Of a stretch of 64,000 nucleotides of DNA, positions 24,875 to 33,989 are shown piece by piece (within the stretch, counting starts at the first letter, position 1; each line of letters starts with the position of its first letter). The notes beneath the pieces are model-generated. The model did no database searches, was not told where the DNA came from, and saw only the letters and a list, made by a program, of their open reading frames with translations. The stretch comes from Flavimaricola marinus (GTDB taxonomy: Bacteria > Pseudomonadota > Alphaproteobacteria > Rhodobacterales > Rhodobacteraceae). The position numbers were made by a program, and so were the translations under genes. The DNA lies in assembly GCF_900184895.1 (NCBI RefSeq), contig NZ_FXZK01000009.1, positions 62,001 to 126,000 on the forward strand. The letters run 5' to 3'.

Positions 24875-26161
24875 TTAGTAGTTCGAGGTCAGCTGAACGC
24901 AGGTCTCGGTCTCGGTGTTGTACATGCCGCATTCCAGCGTTTCCCAATCCGATTCCAAGACGGCGGATTCGGGCAGGTAGTCCGTCCACGCATCACCGGC
25001 GACAGGCTCTGTCTGGCTGATGATGTCGAATTGACCGTCGGCGCGGATTTCACCGATCAGGACCGGCTTGGTCAGGTGGTGGTTCGGCAACATCGTGGCC
25101 ATACCGCCGGTCAGGTTCGGGAAGGTCTGGCCATACATCTCGGCACGAACCAGATCGACGTCGGTGGAGCCGGCCTCGGTGGCGGCGTTCACCCACATGT
25201 TGAAGCCGATGTAGTGGGCTTCCATCGGGTCGTTGGTCACGCGGGCCTCGTCACCGATATAGGCGTGCCACTGGGCGATGAAGGCTTCGTTTTCGGGGGT
25301 GTCGGCGGACATGAAGTAGTTCCATGCAGCCAGGTGCCCGACCAGTTCGGAAGTGTCGAAGCCCGAAAGCTCTTCTTCACCGACGGAGAAGGCCACGACG
25401 GGGATGTCGTCAGCAGAGACACCGGCCGCGGCGAGTTCCTTGTAGAAGCCAACGTTGGCGTCGCCGTTGATCGTGGAGATCACGCCGACCTGCTGGCCGT
25501 CTGCGCCCAGCGCCACGACGTCGGCCACGATGGTGGCCCAGTCAGACTGACCGAAGGGCGTGTAGTTGACGAAGATGTCCTCGGCCGGGATGCCTTTGGA
25601 TTGCAGGTATGATTCGAGGATGTTGTTCGTGGTCCGCGGATAGACGTAGTCCGTTCCCAAGAGCGCGAATTGCTCGACGCCAAGCTCTTCGAGGAAGTAA
25701 TCCACTGCAGGGATCGCCTGCTGGTTTGGAGCGGCACCGGTGTAGAACACGTTGCGCGAGGATTCTTCGCCCTCGTACTGGACCGGGTAGAACAGAAGGC
25801 CGTTCAGCTCTTCGATCACGGGCAGCACGGATTTGCGCGACACCGATGTCCAGTTTCCGAAGATCACGTCGACTTCGTGCACGGTGAGCAGCTCGCGTGC
25901 CTTTTCGGCGAAGAGCGGCCAGTCGGACGCGGGGTCGACGACGACAGCTTCGAGTTCACAGCCCAGAAGGCCGCCGGCTTCGTTCTGGGCGGCGACGAGC
26001 ATTTGCATCGTGTCGGCCAGAGTGGTTTCGGAAATCGCCATGGTGCCGGACAAGGAGTGCAGGACGCCTACTTTGATCGGGCAATCCTGCGCCGCAGCGG
26101 CAGAGGCCAACGCCGTCAGAGACACGGCGGATAGGGTGAGCAGAGAAGTGCGAATGGTCAA
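24875..26161 (-). CDS. urtA: Urea ABC transporter substrate-binding protein UrtA
   Basis: Periplasmic urea-binding protein, 428 residues, with a 24-residue signal peptide ending ASAAAA. Family-specific segments are visible: GVLHSLSGTMAISE, VIFGNWTSVSRKSVLP, LFYPVQYEGEESS and GTDYVYPRTTNNIL. The start codon is TTG at 26161: an in-frame TGA lies two codons upstream and no nearby ATG would keep the signal peptide. A GGGGA site lies about 8 bases before it. It is first in urtABCDE and probably transcribed from the sigma-54-type promoter at 26187-26202, consistent with nitrogen control. Confidence 0.93.
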   Translation of the reverse strand: MTIRTSLLTLSAVSLTALASAAAAQDCPIKVGVLHSLSGTMAISETTLADTMQMLVAAQNEAGGLLGCELEAVVVDPASDWPLFAEKARELLTVHEVDVIFGNWTSVSRKSVLPVIEELNGLLFYPVQYEGEESSRNVFYTGAAPNQQAIPAVDYFLEELGVEQFALLGTDYVYPRTTNNILESYLQSKGIPAEDIFVNYTPFGQSDWATIVADVVALGADGQQVGVISTINGDANVGFYKELAAAGVSADDIPVVAFSVGEEELSGFDTSELVGHLAAWNYFMSADTPENEAFIAQWHAYIGDEARVTNDPMEAHYIGFNMWVNAATEAGSTDVDLVRAEMYGQTFPNLTGGMATMLPNHHLTKPVLIGEIRADGQFDIISQTEPVAGDAWTDYLPESAVLESDWETLECGMYNTETETCVQLTSNY

Positions 26162-26186
26162 GTTTCAGTCCCCATTTATGGACTGC

Positions 26187-26202
26187 TGCAAATGACGCAC
26201 CT
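26187..26202 (-). promoter_or_regulatory. Predicted sigma-54 (RpoN) promoter of urtABCDE
   Basis: Read on the minus strand the 16 bases are AGGTGCGTCATTTGCA. The GG and GC dinucleotides of the -24/-12 promoter are in register with the consensus TGGCACG-N4-TTGCA, and TTGCA and the C-G at positions 6-7 match. Transcription would start near 26176, leaving a leader of about 15 bases before the TTG start. Confidence 0.6.
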
Positions 26203-26619
26203 GTCTATCTCTACTTGGAGCGGACAGCGTGCTAGAAGCGAAGCGCAGCAGCGTTTTTGTTGCAGCCATGCGGGGGCGAGATCTGCCAGGATGGAGCCCC
26301 CGTGTGGCAATCGTTCATCTCGTGACGAGACTTGGAGACGGTTGCGTTGCCGTCGCGGAAATACAAATGAAACGTCAATTTGCTCTGACGACTGGCCGAG
26401 ATCGATTAACTTTTGAACATGTGCTGTCGTTTTGCACAAAAATGAGCCGCTCCGGTAACGGATGATCGGATGGGACGCCGCCGATTCGTGCCTTTGTCTA
26501 GGTTTTCAGCAGATGGCGCATCTTGGCCAATTCCCCCCAGATCACGGGATCGTCGCTTGCCCCATGCAGCGCCGCGGCGTATTGGATATAGGGAGCTCTA
26601 TCCGAAGGCCCGTTCTGCA
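26203..26619. other. Gene-poor region between urtA and the outer-membrane barrel gene
   Basis: This stretch of about 400 bases is less GC-rich than its surroundings. I see no convincing gene; the short open frames lack ribosome sites and family features. It should hold the upstream activating sites for urtA and the promoter of the + strand barrel gene. An inverted repeat TGTGC-N9-GCACA lies at 26420-26438, and a TGCAC half-site within it resembles part of an NtrC box, but the match is weak. Confidence 0.5.
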
Positions 26620-27285
26620 ATGCCCCGCTTCGCTTTGATCCGCTCTGTCGCGCTGACCTTGACGCTGGCTTTTGCCGGCTCTTCCGTCGTGGCCGAAGTC
26701 GAGTTGAGCGTTTACGGCGGGTATCAGACCTCTCCGCACTCCGAGGTTTCGGTGTTTGGCGACGCCGTGGCGCCGGATTCGGAATTCACCGCAGGCTGGG
26801 AGGGCCGCCCCTTTACCGCACCTCCCTACTATGGGTTGCGTGCTACGTGGTGGCCGTCTGAAACGCTTGGCTTTGGCTTGGATATGAACCACGCCAAGGT
26901 CTATGCCGACGATGAGACACTGGCCGAGACGGGCTATGAGCATTTCGAGTTTTCAGACGGGCTGAACATCATCACGGTGAATGCCTATCGCTCTTGGGAA
27001 GACGGTTTTGGCGCGTTCACGCCCTATGTCGGCGGCGGTTTGGGGGTTTCCTTTCCTCACGTCGAGCTGACCGATGGCGGCTCCGAGACGACCGGCTATC
27101 AGCTCACCGGCCCGGCCGTCGCATGGATTGCGGGTGCCAGCCTGCCGATCAACGACCGTTGGTCGGTATTCGGTGAGTACAAAGGCACCTATTCCATCAA
27201 TTCGGCCGATCTCGATGGCGGCGGCACATTGGAAACGAACATCATCACCAATGCCGTCAACGTCGGTGTCAGTTTCAATTTCTGA
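26620..27285 (+). CDS. Outer-membrane beta-barrel protein, possibly LpxQ-type lipid A oxidase
   Basis: Small outer-membrane barrel of 221 residues with a signal peptide (MPRFALIRSV to VVAEV) and a C-terminal phenylalanine (VSFNF), the usual barrel-insertion signal. Alternating hydrophobic strands run throughout (FGLDMNHAKVY, TPYVGGGLGVSF, WSVFGEYKGTYSI). The opening VELSVYGGYQTSPHS and the AGWEGRPF segment resemble proteins annotated as lipid A oxidase in rhizobia and roseobacters. I hold that name loosely, and a generic OmpW/OmpX-like porin is the alternative. The start at 26620 is preferred over 26470, which would put 50 non-signal residues first. Confidence 0.6.
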   Translation: MPRFALIRSVALTLTLAFAGSSVVAEVELSVYGGYQTSPHSEVSVFGDAVAPDSEFTAGWEGRPFTAPPYYGLRATWWPSETLGFGLDMNHAKVYADDETLAETGYEHFEFSDGLNIITVNAYRSWEDGFGAFTPYVGGGLGVSFPHVELTDGGSETTGYQLTGPAVAWIAGASLPINDRWSVFGEYKGTYSINSADLDGGGTLETNIITNAVNVGVSFNF

Positions 27286-27374
27286 CTTGCACGGCCACCG
27301 CAATTTCCTTCTATTATCGCCGTGTATTGCGGGGATAACTGAGCCTTAAGCTTCTGCGCTTAGATACTCTTCGA

Positions 27375-29360
27375 ATGGGTTATCTTGGTGCGCGTATGAG
27401 ACAACGACGACAGATTCTCGCACGCTACGGAAAAGCCCTCGCAATCCCAGCGGCCATTGTCTGCATTCTCGCCTTGTCCATCATGTTCGTGGCGGACGTC
27501 TATCTGCACCACGCGCTCGAAAAGACCATTGCCTACGACGCGGAAAACCGCGCGCGGAACTGGAGCGAGGATATAATCTCGCGCACCCCGGAGCTCGAAC
27601 TGATCGCAATTGGCCGATCACCCGACCGGGGCGGGCTTGATGGGCTGCGCGGCAGTGCCGAGAAGAACGGGATATACTGGATCCGTCTGTATTCGCCCAA
27701 AGGGCTCTTGCTTCTCGATCTGGACGATAGCGGATTCCACCCGGCATCGGACCGGCATTCCGGCGACGCCATCGCGCGCGAAGCGTTTCGCAGCGGCGAG
27801 GGTCAGACCACCCTGCGCGAGACGACCGATTCCGATGGTTTGTCGCGCGTCCTTGTCGAGACTTACATTCCTGTCGACAGCCACGACGGCCGTCGTTTCG
27901 GAGTTATGAAAGTCACCGTCGATCAAACCGGCTTTGCGCAAAGCCTCAATGGCGTATTTCACAATCTCAACATTCTGCTGATCTTTGGATCGGCTGTCGT
28001 CTATCTCATTCCGTCCCTCGTCTTGATTTTCAAGGCAGAGCAGCTTCGCGGAAAAGACAAGGCACTCCTGGAATTATCCCAATTCGATCCTTTGACCGGC
28101 CTCTTGAACAGGCGTGAGTTCAACAATCGCTGCGCCGCACTATTCGACCGGCGCAGGTTTCAACTCATCGGGATCTTGTTCGTCGATGTTGACCGGTTCA
28201 AGAACGTGAACGACGATCTGGGGCACGAATTCGGAGATGCTCTGCTCAAGCACATTTCGACACGGATCGTTTCGGCTCTGGGTCCGACGGATCTGATCGG
28301 CCGCATCGGTGGCGACGAATTCATGATCGTCTCATCCTTCACCACCCGAAGCGATCTCGCCGACCTAGGGAATGCTATCCAAGCTGCAATTGACGCCCCG
28401 TTCAGTCACAACGGCACCACGATCACCCCGAGCCTGAGCCTCGGCGGTCATGTTTCCCGGCCGGGCGAGACGCTGGAGGCCGCGATCCATGCCGCCGATC
28501 TGGCCACCTATCAGGCAAAGGCGAACGGGCGGGCGCAACTCGTCATGTATTCCCCGGAGATGGGCAGCGCCCAAGACCGCCGCCGCGCGATTGAAGCCAT
28601 GCTGCGCGATGCACTGGCGTCGGACAGTGGCCTCTTTGTCGAGTATCAACCCATCTTCGGCAACAAGGCTGCCGAAATCGTCGGCTTCGAGGCGCTGCTC
28701 CGACTGCGAAGCCAGCGGGGCAATCCGATTTCACCCGCCGAGTTCATTCCAATCGCAGAAGACAGCGGCTTGATCGTGCAGATTGGCGAATGGACGCTGA
28801 CCAAGGTTCTGAAAACCGCGCGGGACTGGCCTGAAGATCTGTTTGTCGCCGTGAACCTTTCGGCTGTGCAATTCAAGGACGGCAATATCGTCGAAATGGT
28901 GCGCGACCGCCTGTTTGAAGCGGCGTTTGATCCAGCCCGTCTGGAGCTGGAAGTGACCGAGAGCCTGATCCTCGAATCCGACGAGGACGTGAAGGAGCAA
29001 CTGGCGGCCCTCAAGGCGATGGGGGTGTCCATTGCACTTGACGATTTTGGCACCGGGTATTCCAGCTTGGGATATCTCTGGAAGTATCAGTTCGACAAAC
29101 TCAAGCTCGACCGCGCCTTCCTCGAGGGGTTCAACTTCGCGTCGGACAAGTATCGGCAGGTGATCTCCACCATTGTCGAACTTGGTCAGAACCTCGGGAT
29201 GGAGCTTACGGCCGAAGGCGTGGAAACGCCGCAGCAGTTGTCGATGCTTGCCGAGATCGGGTTCGATCAGTTCCAAGGCTTTCTGCTGGGCCGCCCGATG
29301 TCGGCGGATGCCGCAGCGGCCCTGTTGACGACCGAGCCCCACCGCAAAGCGGCGGGCTAG
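27375..29360 (+). CDS. Membrane GGDEF-EAL bifunctional cyclic-di-GMP enzyme
   Basis: Protein of 661 residues with a helix at about 18-42, a periplasmic sensor region to about 195, a second helix at about 200-220, then GGDEF and EAL domains. The cyclase motif GGDEF is intact at 312-316, but the inhibitory I-site RxxD is replaced by G303-P-T-D306. The phosphodiesterase domain keeps E439-A-L, ELEVTESLI, DDFGTGYSSL and TAEGVET, so c-di-GMP hydrolysis is plausible. The ATG at 27375 is used; 27396 (MRQRRQ) is an alternative. It appears monocistronic. Confidence 0.88.
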   Translation: MGYLGARMRQRRQILARYGKALAIPAAIVCILALSIMFVADVYLHHALEKTIAYDAENRARNWSEDIISRTPELELIAIGRSPDRGGLDGLRGSAEKNGIYWIRLYSPKGLLLLDLDDSGFHPASDRHSGDAIAREAFRSGEGQTTLRETTDSDGLSRVLVETYIPVDSHDGRRFGVMKVTVDQTGFAQSLNGVFHNLNILLIFGSAVVYLIPSLVLIFKAEQLRGKDKALLELSQFDPLTGLLNRREFNNRCAALFDRRRFQLIGILFVDVDRFKNVNDDLGHEFGDALLKHISTRIVSALGPTDLIGRIGGDEFMIVSSFTTRSDLADLGNAIQAAIDAPFSHNGTTITPSLSLGGHVSRPGETLEAAIHAADLATYQAKANGRAQLVMYSPEMGSAQDRRRAIEAMLRDALASDSGLFVEYQPIFGNKAAEIVGFEALLRLRSQRGNPISPAEFIPIAEDSGLIVQIGEWTLTKVLKTARDWPEDLFVAVNLSAVQFKDGNIVEMVRDRLFEAAFDPARLELEVTESLILESDEDVKEQLAALKAMGVSIALDDFGTGYSSLGYLWKYQFDKLKLDRAFLEGFNFASDKYRQVISTIVELGQNLGMELTAEGVETPQQLSMLAEIGFDQFQGFLLGRPMSADAAAALLTTEPHRKAAG

Positions 29361-29417
29361 CGATTGTTCCGCCGCAGAAATTGCGTCAGGCTGTGTGCAA
29401 GCAATTAAGGGCGCCAC

Positions 29418-30812
29418 ATGGCCGACACGGATGCAAAGTTCACCACGGGCAGCCTGATGGGTCACGTGACCGCCATGTCCTTTACCGCCTCGATCGGGTT
29501 GATGGCGATCTTCGCGGTCGATCTGGTGGACATGGTCTTTATCTCGATGTTGGGCAATGTCGCGCTCGCCGCGGCGATTGGCTATGCCGGATCGATCCTG
29601 TTCTTCACGAACTCGATCAATATCGGCCTGTCGATTGCTGCCGGAGCTCTGGTCTCGCGCGCGATCGGTCGCGGCGACACCAGGGCCGCCCGAGAGTTTG
29701 CCACGAGCGTCGCGGTCTATGCCGCTCTAACAGGCCTGCTCTTTCCCGTTGTCCTGTTCATCTATCTACAGCCGATCCTTGGTCTGATCGGCGCCGAAGG
29801 CGAGGCTGCCGCCCTGGCCACGACCTACCTGACGATCCTGTTGCCCACGATGAGCCTGATGGGGCTGGCGATGGGCGCGATGGCTGTTCTGCGCGCCTAT
29901 GGTGACGCGAAGCGGTCGATGTATTCGACGTTGTTCGGAGGCATCACCAATGCAGTTCTCGATCCGATCTTTATTTTTGCGTTGGGCATGGGGTTGTCGG
30001 GCGCTGCGATTGCTTCGGTGATTGCCAGATTGGTCACGCTTTATTTCGCGATGGCACCCGCGATCCGCCATCATGCTGCCTATGCCCGGCCGCGGCCCGG
30101 CTTCGTTCTCAGCCATGGTCGGGACGTCACGAGCCTCGCCGCGCCCGCTGTTCTGGCCAATGTCGCGACCCCGGTGGGCAGCGCCTTTGTCACCCGCGAG
30201 ATGGCAAAGTACGGCACCGATGCCGTGGCAGGCATGGCGATCATCGGCCGGTTGATCCCGGTGTCCTTCTCCGTGGTCTTTGCCCTGTCCGGGGCGATTG
30301 GCCCGATCCTTGGCCAGAATTTCGGCGCCGGGCGGCATGACAGGGTGCGCACCGGCTATCTCGCGGGGCTCAAGTTCGCGCTGGTCTATGTGGTCGTCGT
30401 TGCCGTGATCCTCTTTGCGCTGCGCAACCTGCTGGTGGATTTCTTCGATGCGAGCGGGCTGACGGCCTCGCTGTTGCTCCTGTTCTGTGGGCCGCTGGCG
30501 TTGGCCTATATCTTCAACGGTGGAATCTTCGTCTCGAATGCCGCCTTCAACAACCTGGGTCACCCGGCGTATTCCGCCGGCATCAACTGGGCCAACTGCA
30601 CGCTTGGCACGTTTCCCTTCGTGCTTGCCGGGTCGGCATTGTTCGGGGCCTACGGGGTGCTGATCGGGCAGGCGATCGGCACCACGATTTTCTGCATCGT
30701 TGCGGTATGGCTGGCGCTGCGCGTGATCGAGAACCCGCCGGACGCACCCAAGACGCGGGCATTCCAGCCGCACCGCAGGCTTCATACCCTATACACCCAA
30801 CGCGGGCATTAG
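29418..30812 (+). CDS. MATE-family multidrug exporter
   Basis: Twelve-helix exporter of 464 residues with the two-fold repeat of MATE transporters. The first repeat includes MLGNVALAAAIGYAGSI and INIGLSIAAGALVSRAIGRGD; the second includes ATPVGSAFVTREMAKYG and IGPILGQNFGAGRHDRV. These proteins export cationic drugs or metabolites using H+ or Na+ gradients; the substrate is unknown here. It starts 57 bases after the GGDEF-EAL gene. Its stop overlaps that of the convergent antiporter gene by four bases, with no room for a separate terminator. Confidence 0.85.
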   Translation: MADTDAKFTTGSLMGHVTAMSFTASIGLMAIFAVDLVDMVFISMLGNVALAAAIGYAGSILFFTNSINIGLSIAAGALVSRAIGRGDTRAAREFATSVAVYAALTGLLFPVVLFIYLQPILGLIGAEGEAAALATTYLTILLPTMSLMGLAMGAMAVLRAYGDAKRSMYSTLFGGITNAVLDPIFIFALGMGLSGAAIASVIARLVTLYFAMAPAIRHHAAYARPRPGFVLSHGRDVTSLAAPAVLANVATPVGSAFVTREMAKYGTDAVAGMAIIGRLIPVSFSVVFALSGAIGPILGQNFGAGRHDRVRTGYLAGLKFALVYVVVVAVILFALRNLLVDFFDASGLTASLLLLFCGPLALAYIFNGGIFVSNAAFNNLGHPAYSAGINWANCTLGTFPFVLAGSALFGAYGVLIGQAIGTTIFCIVAVWLALRVIENPPDAPKTRAFQPHRRLHTLYTQRGH

Positions 30813-32716
30813 CCGGCTTTCAGGATCTCTTCGATATCGGCCTGAAGCTCGGCCTGCCATTTCTCGCCGAGCTCTCGGACCCGCGCGATATAGGCCGCGT
30901 TTTCATCGGCGGGAGTGTCTGGATCGTGATGCTCGGCCAGCGCGACGATGGAACGCCGGTCCATCGCGTCAAAGGCGTCGCGGATCTTGTTGGCCTGATC
31001 GCGGTTGGCGCCCAGTGCTTCGAAGGCAGAGCGCCCCATTCGCAACGAGCTGTCGTAGGTCTCGCGGATGATATCGCGGCATCCGGCGGCGTAGAGATCA
31101 TAGACATGCTCGCGCGTTCTGGCGCGCGCGATCACATGCACATCGGGATAAGTGCTGCGCACATAGCGGACCAATTCGGTCGTCTTGTCCTTGTCGTCGA
31201 TGGCGACGACAAAGAGCTTTGCCTCCGCGATCCCGGCGGAATTGAGCAGATCGGGCCGGGTTGCGTCGCCATAGTAGGCGCGAAAGCCGAACTTCTGCAG
31301 CATTTCGAGTTGCTTGGCGCTAAAGTCGATCACCGTAGGCGCGTGCCCTGCCGCCTGCAGCATCCGGTTCACGATCCCCCCGACGCGCCCGTGCCCTGCG
31401 ATCAGGATGTGGCTGTGCCGGTCAATCTCGTCGGCCTCGCGCACCTGTTCCTGTGTGGTCCGCGGCACGATCACCCGATCATACAGGATGAAGAGCGCCG
31501 GCGTCAGAAGCATCGACATCGCCACGACCAGCAGCAATTGATCCGCGATAGCCGCCGGAATAACCGCATTCGCCACGGTGAAGGACAGCAACACAAAGCC
31601 GAACTCACCGGCCTGCGCCAGCCCCAATGAAAAGAGCCATTTGTCCCCGGTTTCGAGCTTGAAGATCTGGCCGAGCCCAAACAACACCGCCGCCTTGAGC
31701 GCGATGAGCCCGAGCGTCAGCCCGACAATCAGCAGAAGGTTTTCCCCGAGCAACCCGAAATTGATGCCGGCCCCGACAGTCATGAAGAACAGGCCCAAGA
31801 GCAGCCCCTTGAACGGGTCGATGTCGGATTCCAGCTCGTGCCGGTATTCGCTGTTGGCCAGAACCACGCCTGCCAGAAACGTGCCCAGCGCGGGCGACAG
31901 CCCCACCAGCGACATCAGCAGAGCAATCCCGATCACGATCATCAGCGCCGTCGCCGTGAACAACTCGCGCAGTTGAGCCGCCGCGATGAACCGAAAGATC
32001 GGACCGGTCAGGTAGCCGCCGCCCAGCACCACGGCCGCGATTGCGGCGATGTTGACGAGGGCGGTCTGCCAGCCGTTCAGTCCATCGACGAGGCTCATTC
32101 CACCGCCATGATCTCCTTGCGTATCTTCGGCGTGGGTCGCGGCCTCGGCCACATGCGCTGCGTCTGCGTGGGCAGCGAGATCCTCGGTGGTTCCGATCAA
32201 TTCGGGCAGCGCCAGGAGCGGGATCAACGCCAGCATGGGGATGACCGCAATGTCCTGAAACAGCAGCACCGAAAAGCTCGCCTGCCCACCGTCGCTTTTC
32301 ATCAGCCCTTTTTCGTTCAGCGTTTGCAGGACGATGGCCGTCGATGACAGCGCCAGCACGAGGCCGATGGCCAGCGCGATTGTCCACGCGATGCCAAAGA
32401 GCATGGCGATCCCCATCACGAGACCTGCTGTAATCACCACCTGACCGCCACCCAAACCGATCAGACGCGACCGCATCGACCAGAGCATATTCGGTTCGAG
32501 TTCGAGCCCGACGAGGAACAGCATCATCACCACGCCGAATTCGGCAAAGTGCTGGATCGAGACCACGTCGACATGCAAGAGCGCCAGAACCGGGCTGATC
32601 ACGATGCCCGCGATCAGATAGCCCAACACAGACCCCAGACCCAACCGAGAGGCGATGGGAACCGACAGGACACCGGCGATCAGAAAGACGAAGGCGAGTA
32701 ACAGGAAATCGGTCAT
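30809..32716 (-). CDS. Kef-type K+/H+ antiporter (CPA2) with TrkA-N domain
   Basis: Monovalent cation:proton antiporter of 635 residues. A 12-13 helix exchanger domain (to about 390) is followed by a Rossmann TrkA-N domain starting near ILIAGHGRVGGIVNRML. A histidine/acid-rich loop (about 165-200, HADAAHVAEAATHAED) interrupts the helices, which is unusual and could bind metal. The start at 32716 has AGGAG 10 bases upstream. It is KefB/KefC-like, but no KefF/KefG-type ancillary gene is beside it. The TrkA-N domain suggests gating by NAD(H) or another nucleotide. Confidence 0.85.
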   Translation of the reverse strand: MTDFLLLAFVFLIAGVLSVPIASRLGLGSVLGYLIAGIVISPVLALLHVDVVSIQHFAEFGVVMMLFLVGLELEPNMLWSMRSRLIGLGGGQVVITAGLVMGIAMLFGIAWTIALAIGLVLALSSTAIVLQTLNEKGLMKSDGGQASFSVLLFQDIAVIPMLALIPLLALPELIGTTEDLAAHADAAHVAEAATHAEDTQGDHGGGMSLVDGLNGWQTALVNIAAIAAVVLGGGYLTGPIFRFIAAAQLRELFTATALMIVIGIALLMSLVGLSPALGTFLAGVVLANSEYRHELESDIDPFKGLLLGLFFMTVGAGINFGLLGENLLLIVGLTLGLIALKAAVLFGLGQIFKLETGDKWLFSLGLAQAGEFGFVLLSFTVANAVIPAAIADQLLLVVAMSMLLTPALFILYDRVIVPRTTQEQVREADEIDRHSHILIAGHGRVGGIVNRMLQAAGHAPTVIDFSAKQLEMLQKFGFRAYYGDATRPDLLNSAGIAEAKLFVVAIDDKDKTTELVRYVRSTYPDVHVIARARTREHVYDLYAAGCRDIIRETYDSSLRMGRSAFEALGANRDQANKIRDAFDAMDRRSIVALAEHHDPDTPADENAAYIARVRELGEKWQAELQADIEEILKAG

Positions 32717-32891
32717 CTGGCGCACTCCTGTCGGGAAATAGACGTGTCGTGGAAGCATCGCGGGTCGACGGGCATTTGGCAATGCGGCGCCGATCTAGAA
32801 ATAAATTGACTTGGCAGGCCCCAAACGTTGATCTTGTGCGCAAAGACATCGCCTCGGAGGGGAGGCGCATGCAGCCTTGAGGAGATCACCC

Positions 32892-33986
32892 ATGTCCGCA
32901 GTTGGCGGCGCGACTGTCGCGCGTGACTATAGCCTGTCCGGCCCGGAGAATGCCCGCGCTGTGGCAGCGGGCCTTGCCTCTGCGGAATGGTATCACTCGG
33001 ACATCCCGCGCAAGGAGATGAAGGCGCTGATGAAGCGCTCGGACGAGCCTGCCACGCGGGACACCCTCATCTGGATCGGACTCTTGATCGTGACTGCGGT
33101 CGGCGGCGTGGCCTTTTGGGGAAGTTGGCTGGCTGTGCCGTTCTTTGTCGTCTACGGCGTGCTTTACGGATCGGCTTGCGACAGCCGCTGGCACGAATGC
33201 GGCCACGGCACGGCCTTTCGCACACAATGGAAGAACGATGTTGTTTATCACATCGCCTCGTTCATGGTCATGCGCAATCCGACGACCTGGCGCTGGAGCC
33301 ACGCCCGCCATCACACCGACACGATCATCGTCGGCCGCGATCCGGAGATCGCGTTCATGCGCCCCACGGCCATCGCCAAGCTGGTGCTCAAATTCTTTGG
33401 CATGCCGGATGTCTTCTACGAGCTTCGCGCGCTTGCGCGGCAGGCGACAGGCCAGATTTCGTCTGACGAAAAGGACTACATCCCCGAGGAGAAATGGCCC
33501 GAGGTCATTTTCTGGGCGCGGGTTCACATGGCGATCTATGCGGCAGCCGTGCTTGTCGCCCTTGCGACATGGTCGATCATCCCCCTGCTTTTGATCGGTG
33601 GTCCGCGCATCTACGGTTGCTGGCACATGATCATGATGGGACTGCTCCAGCATGGCGGCCTGGCCGAAGATGTTCTCGATCACCGCCTGAACAGCCGCAC
33701 CGTCTATATCAATCCGGTCAGTGCCTTTATCTATTGGAACATGCACTATCACGTGGAACATCACATGTTCCCGATGGTGCCCTACCATGCGTTGCCCAAG
33801 CTGCACGAGCTGATCAAGCACGATCTGCCAAGGCCCAATGCATCGATTTTCGAGGCCTATGCCGAACTGATCTACGCGCTGCGCAGGCAGCAGGTGGAGC
33901 CGGATTTCGCCATCCGCAAAGATCTTCCTCCGACGGCCGCTCCCTATCGAGCAGACCTGACCGACGCCGCGATGGCGGGCGAATAG
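32892..33986 (+). CDS. Membrane fatty-acid-desaturase-family protein (MocD-like)
   Basis: Di-iron membrane oxygenase/desaturase of 364 residues. The three histidine boxes are present: HECGH, HARHH and HVEHH, the last in NMHYHVEHHMFP, with two pairs of hydrophobic helices. The ATG at 32892 follows an AGGAG site. The overall pattern recalls proteins annotated as hydrocarbon oxygenase MocD in alphaproteobacteria rather than a delta-9 acyl desaturase, but the substrate is unproven. It stands alone on the + strand, divergent from the antiporter and convergent with the ribitol-type dehydrogenase. Confidence 0.75.
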   Translation: MSAVGGATVARDYSLSGPENARAVAAGLASAEWYHSDIPRKEMKALMKRSDEPATRDTLIWIGLLIVTAVGGVAFWGSWLAVPFFVVYGVLYGSACDSRWHECGHGTAFRTQWKNDVVYHIASFMVMRNPTTWRWSHARHHTDTIIVGRDPEIAFMRPTAIAKLVLKFFGMPDVFYELRALARQATGQISSDEKDYIPEEKWPEVIFWARVHMAIYAAAVLVALATWSIIPLLLIGGPRIYGCWHMIMMGLLQHGGLAEDVLDHRLNSRTVYINPVSAFIYWNMHYHVEHHMFPMVPYHALPKLHELIKHDLPRPNASIFEAYAELIYALRRQQVEPDFAIRKDLPPTAAPYRADLTDAAMAGE

Positions 33987-33989
33987 CTC

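Noticed and set aside
26420-26438. TGTGC-N9-GCACA inverted repeat as an NtrC binding site.
   Set aside because: NtrC sites are TGCACC...GGTGCA; the half-sites here point the other way, and the distance of about 240 bases from the promoter is long.
26229-26465. 78-residue + strand open frame upstream of the barrel gene.
   Set aside because: No ribosome site or family features; it lies in the presumed urtA control region.
26470-26619. N-terminal extension of the barrel protein (50 residues).
   Set aside because: It would bury the signal peptide; the ATG at 26620 gives a normal secreted protein.
32806-32834. TTGACT with TGATCT 17 bases later as a promoter for the desaturase gene.
   Set aside because: The -10 matches the consensus at only two of six positions, so it is not worth calling.
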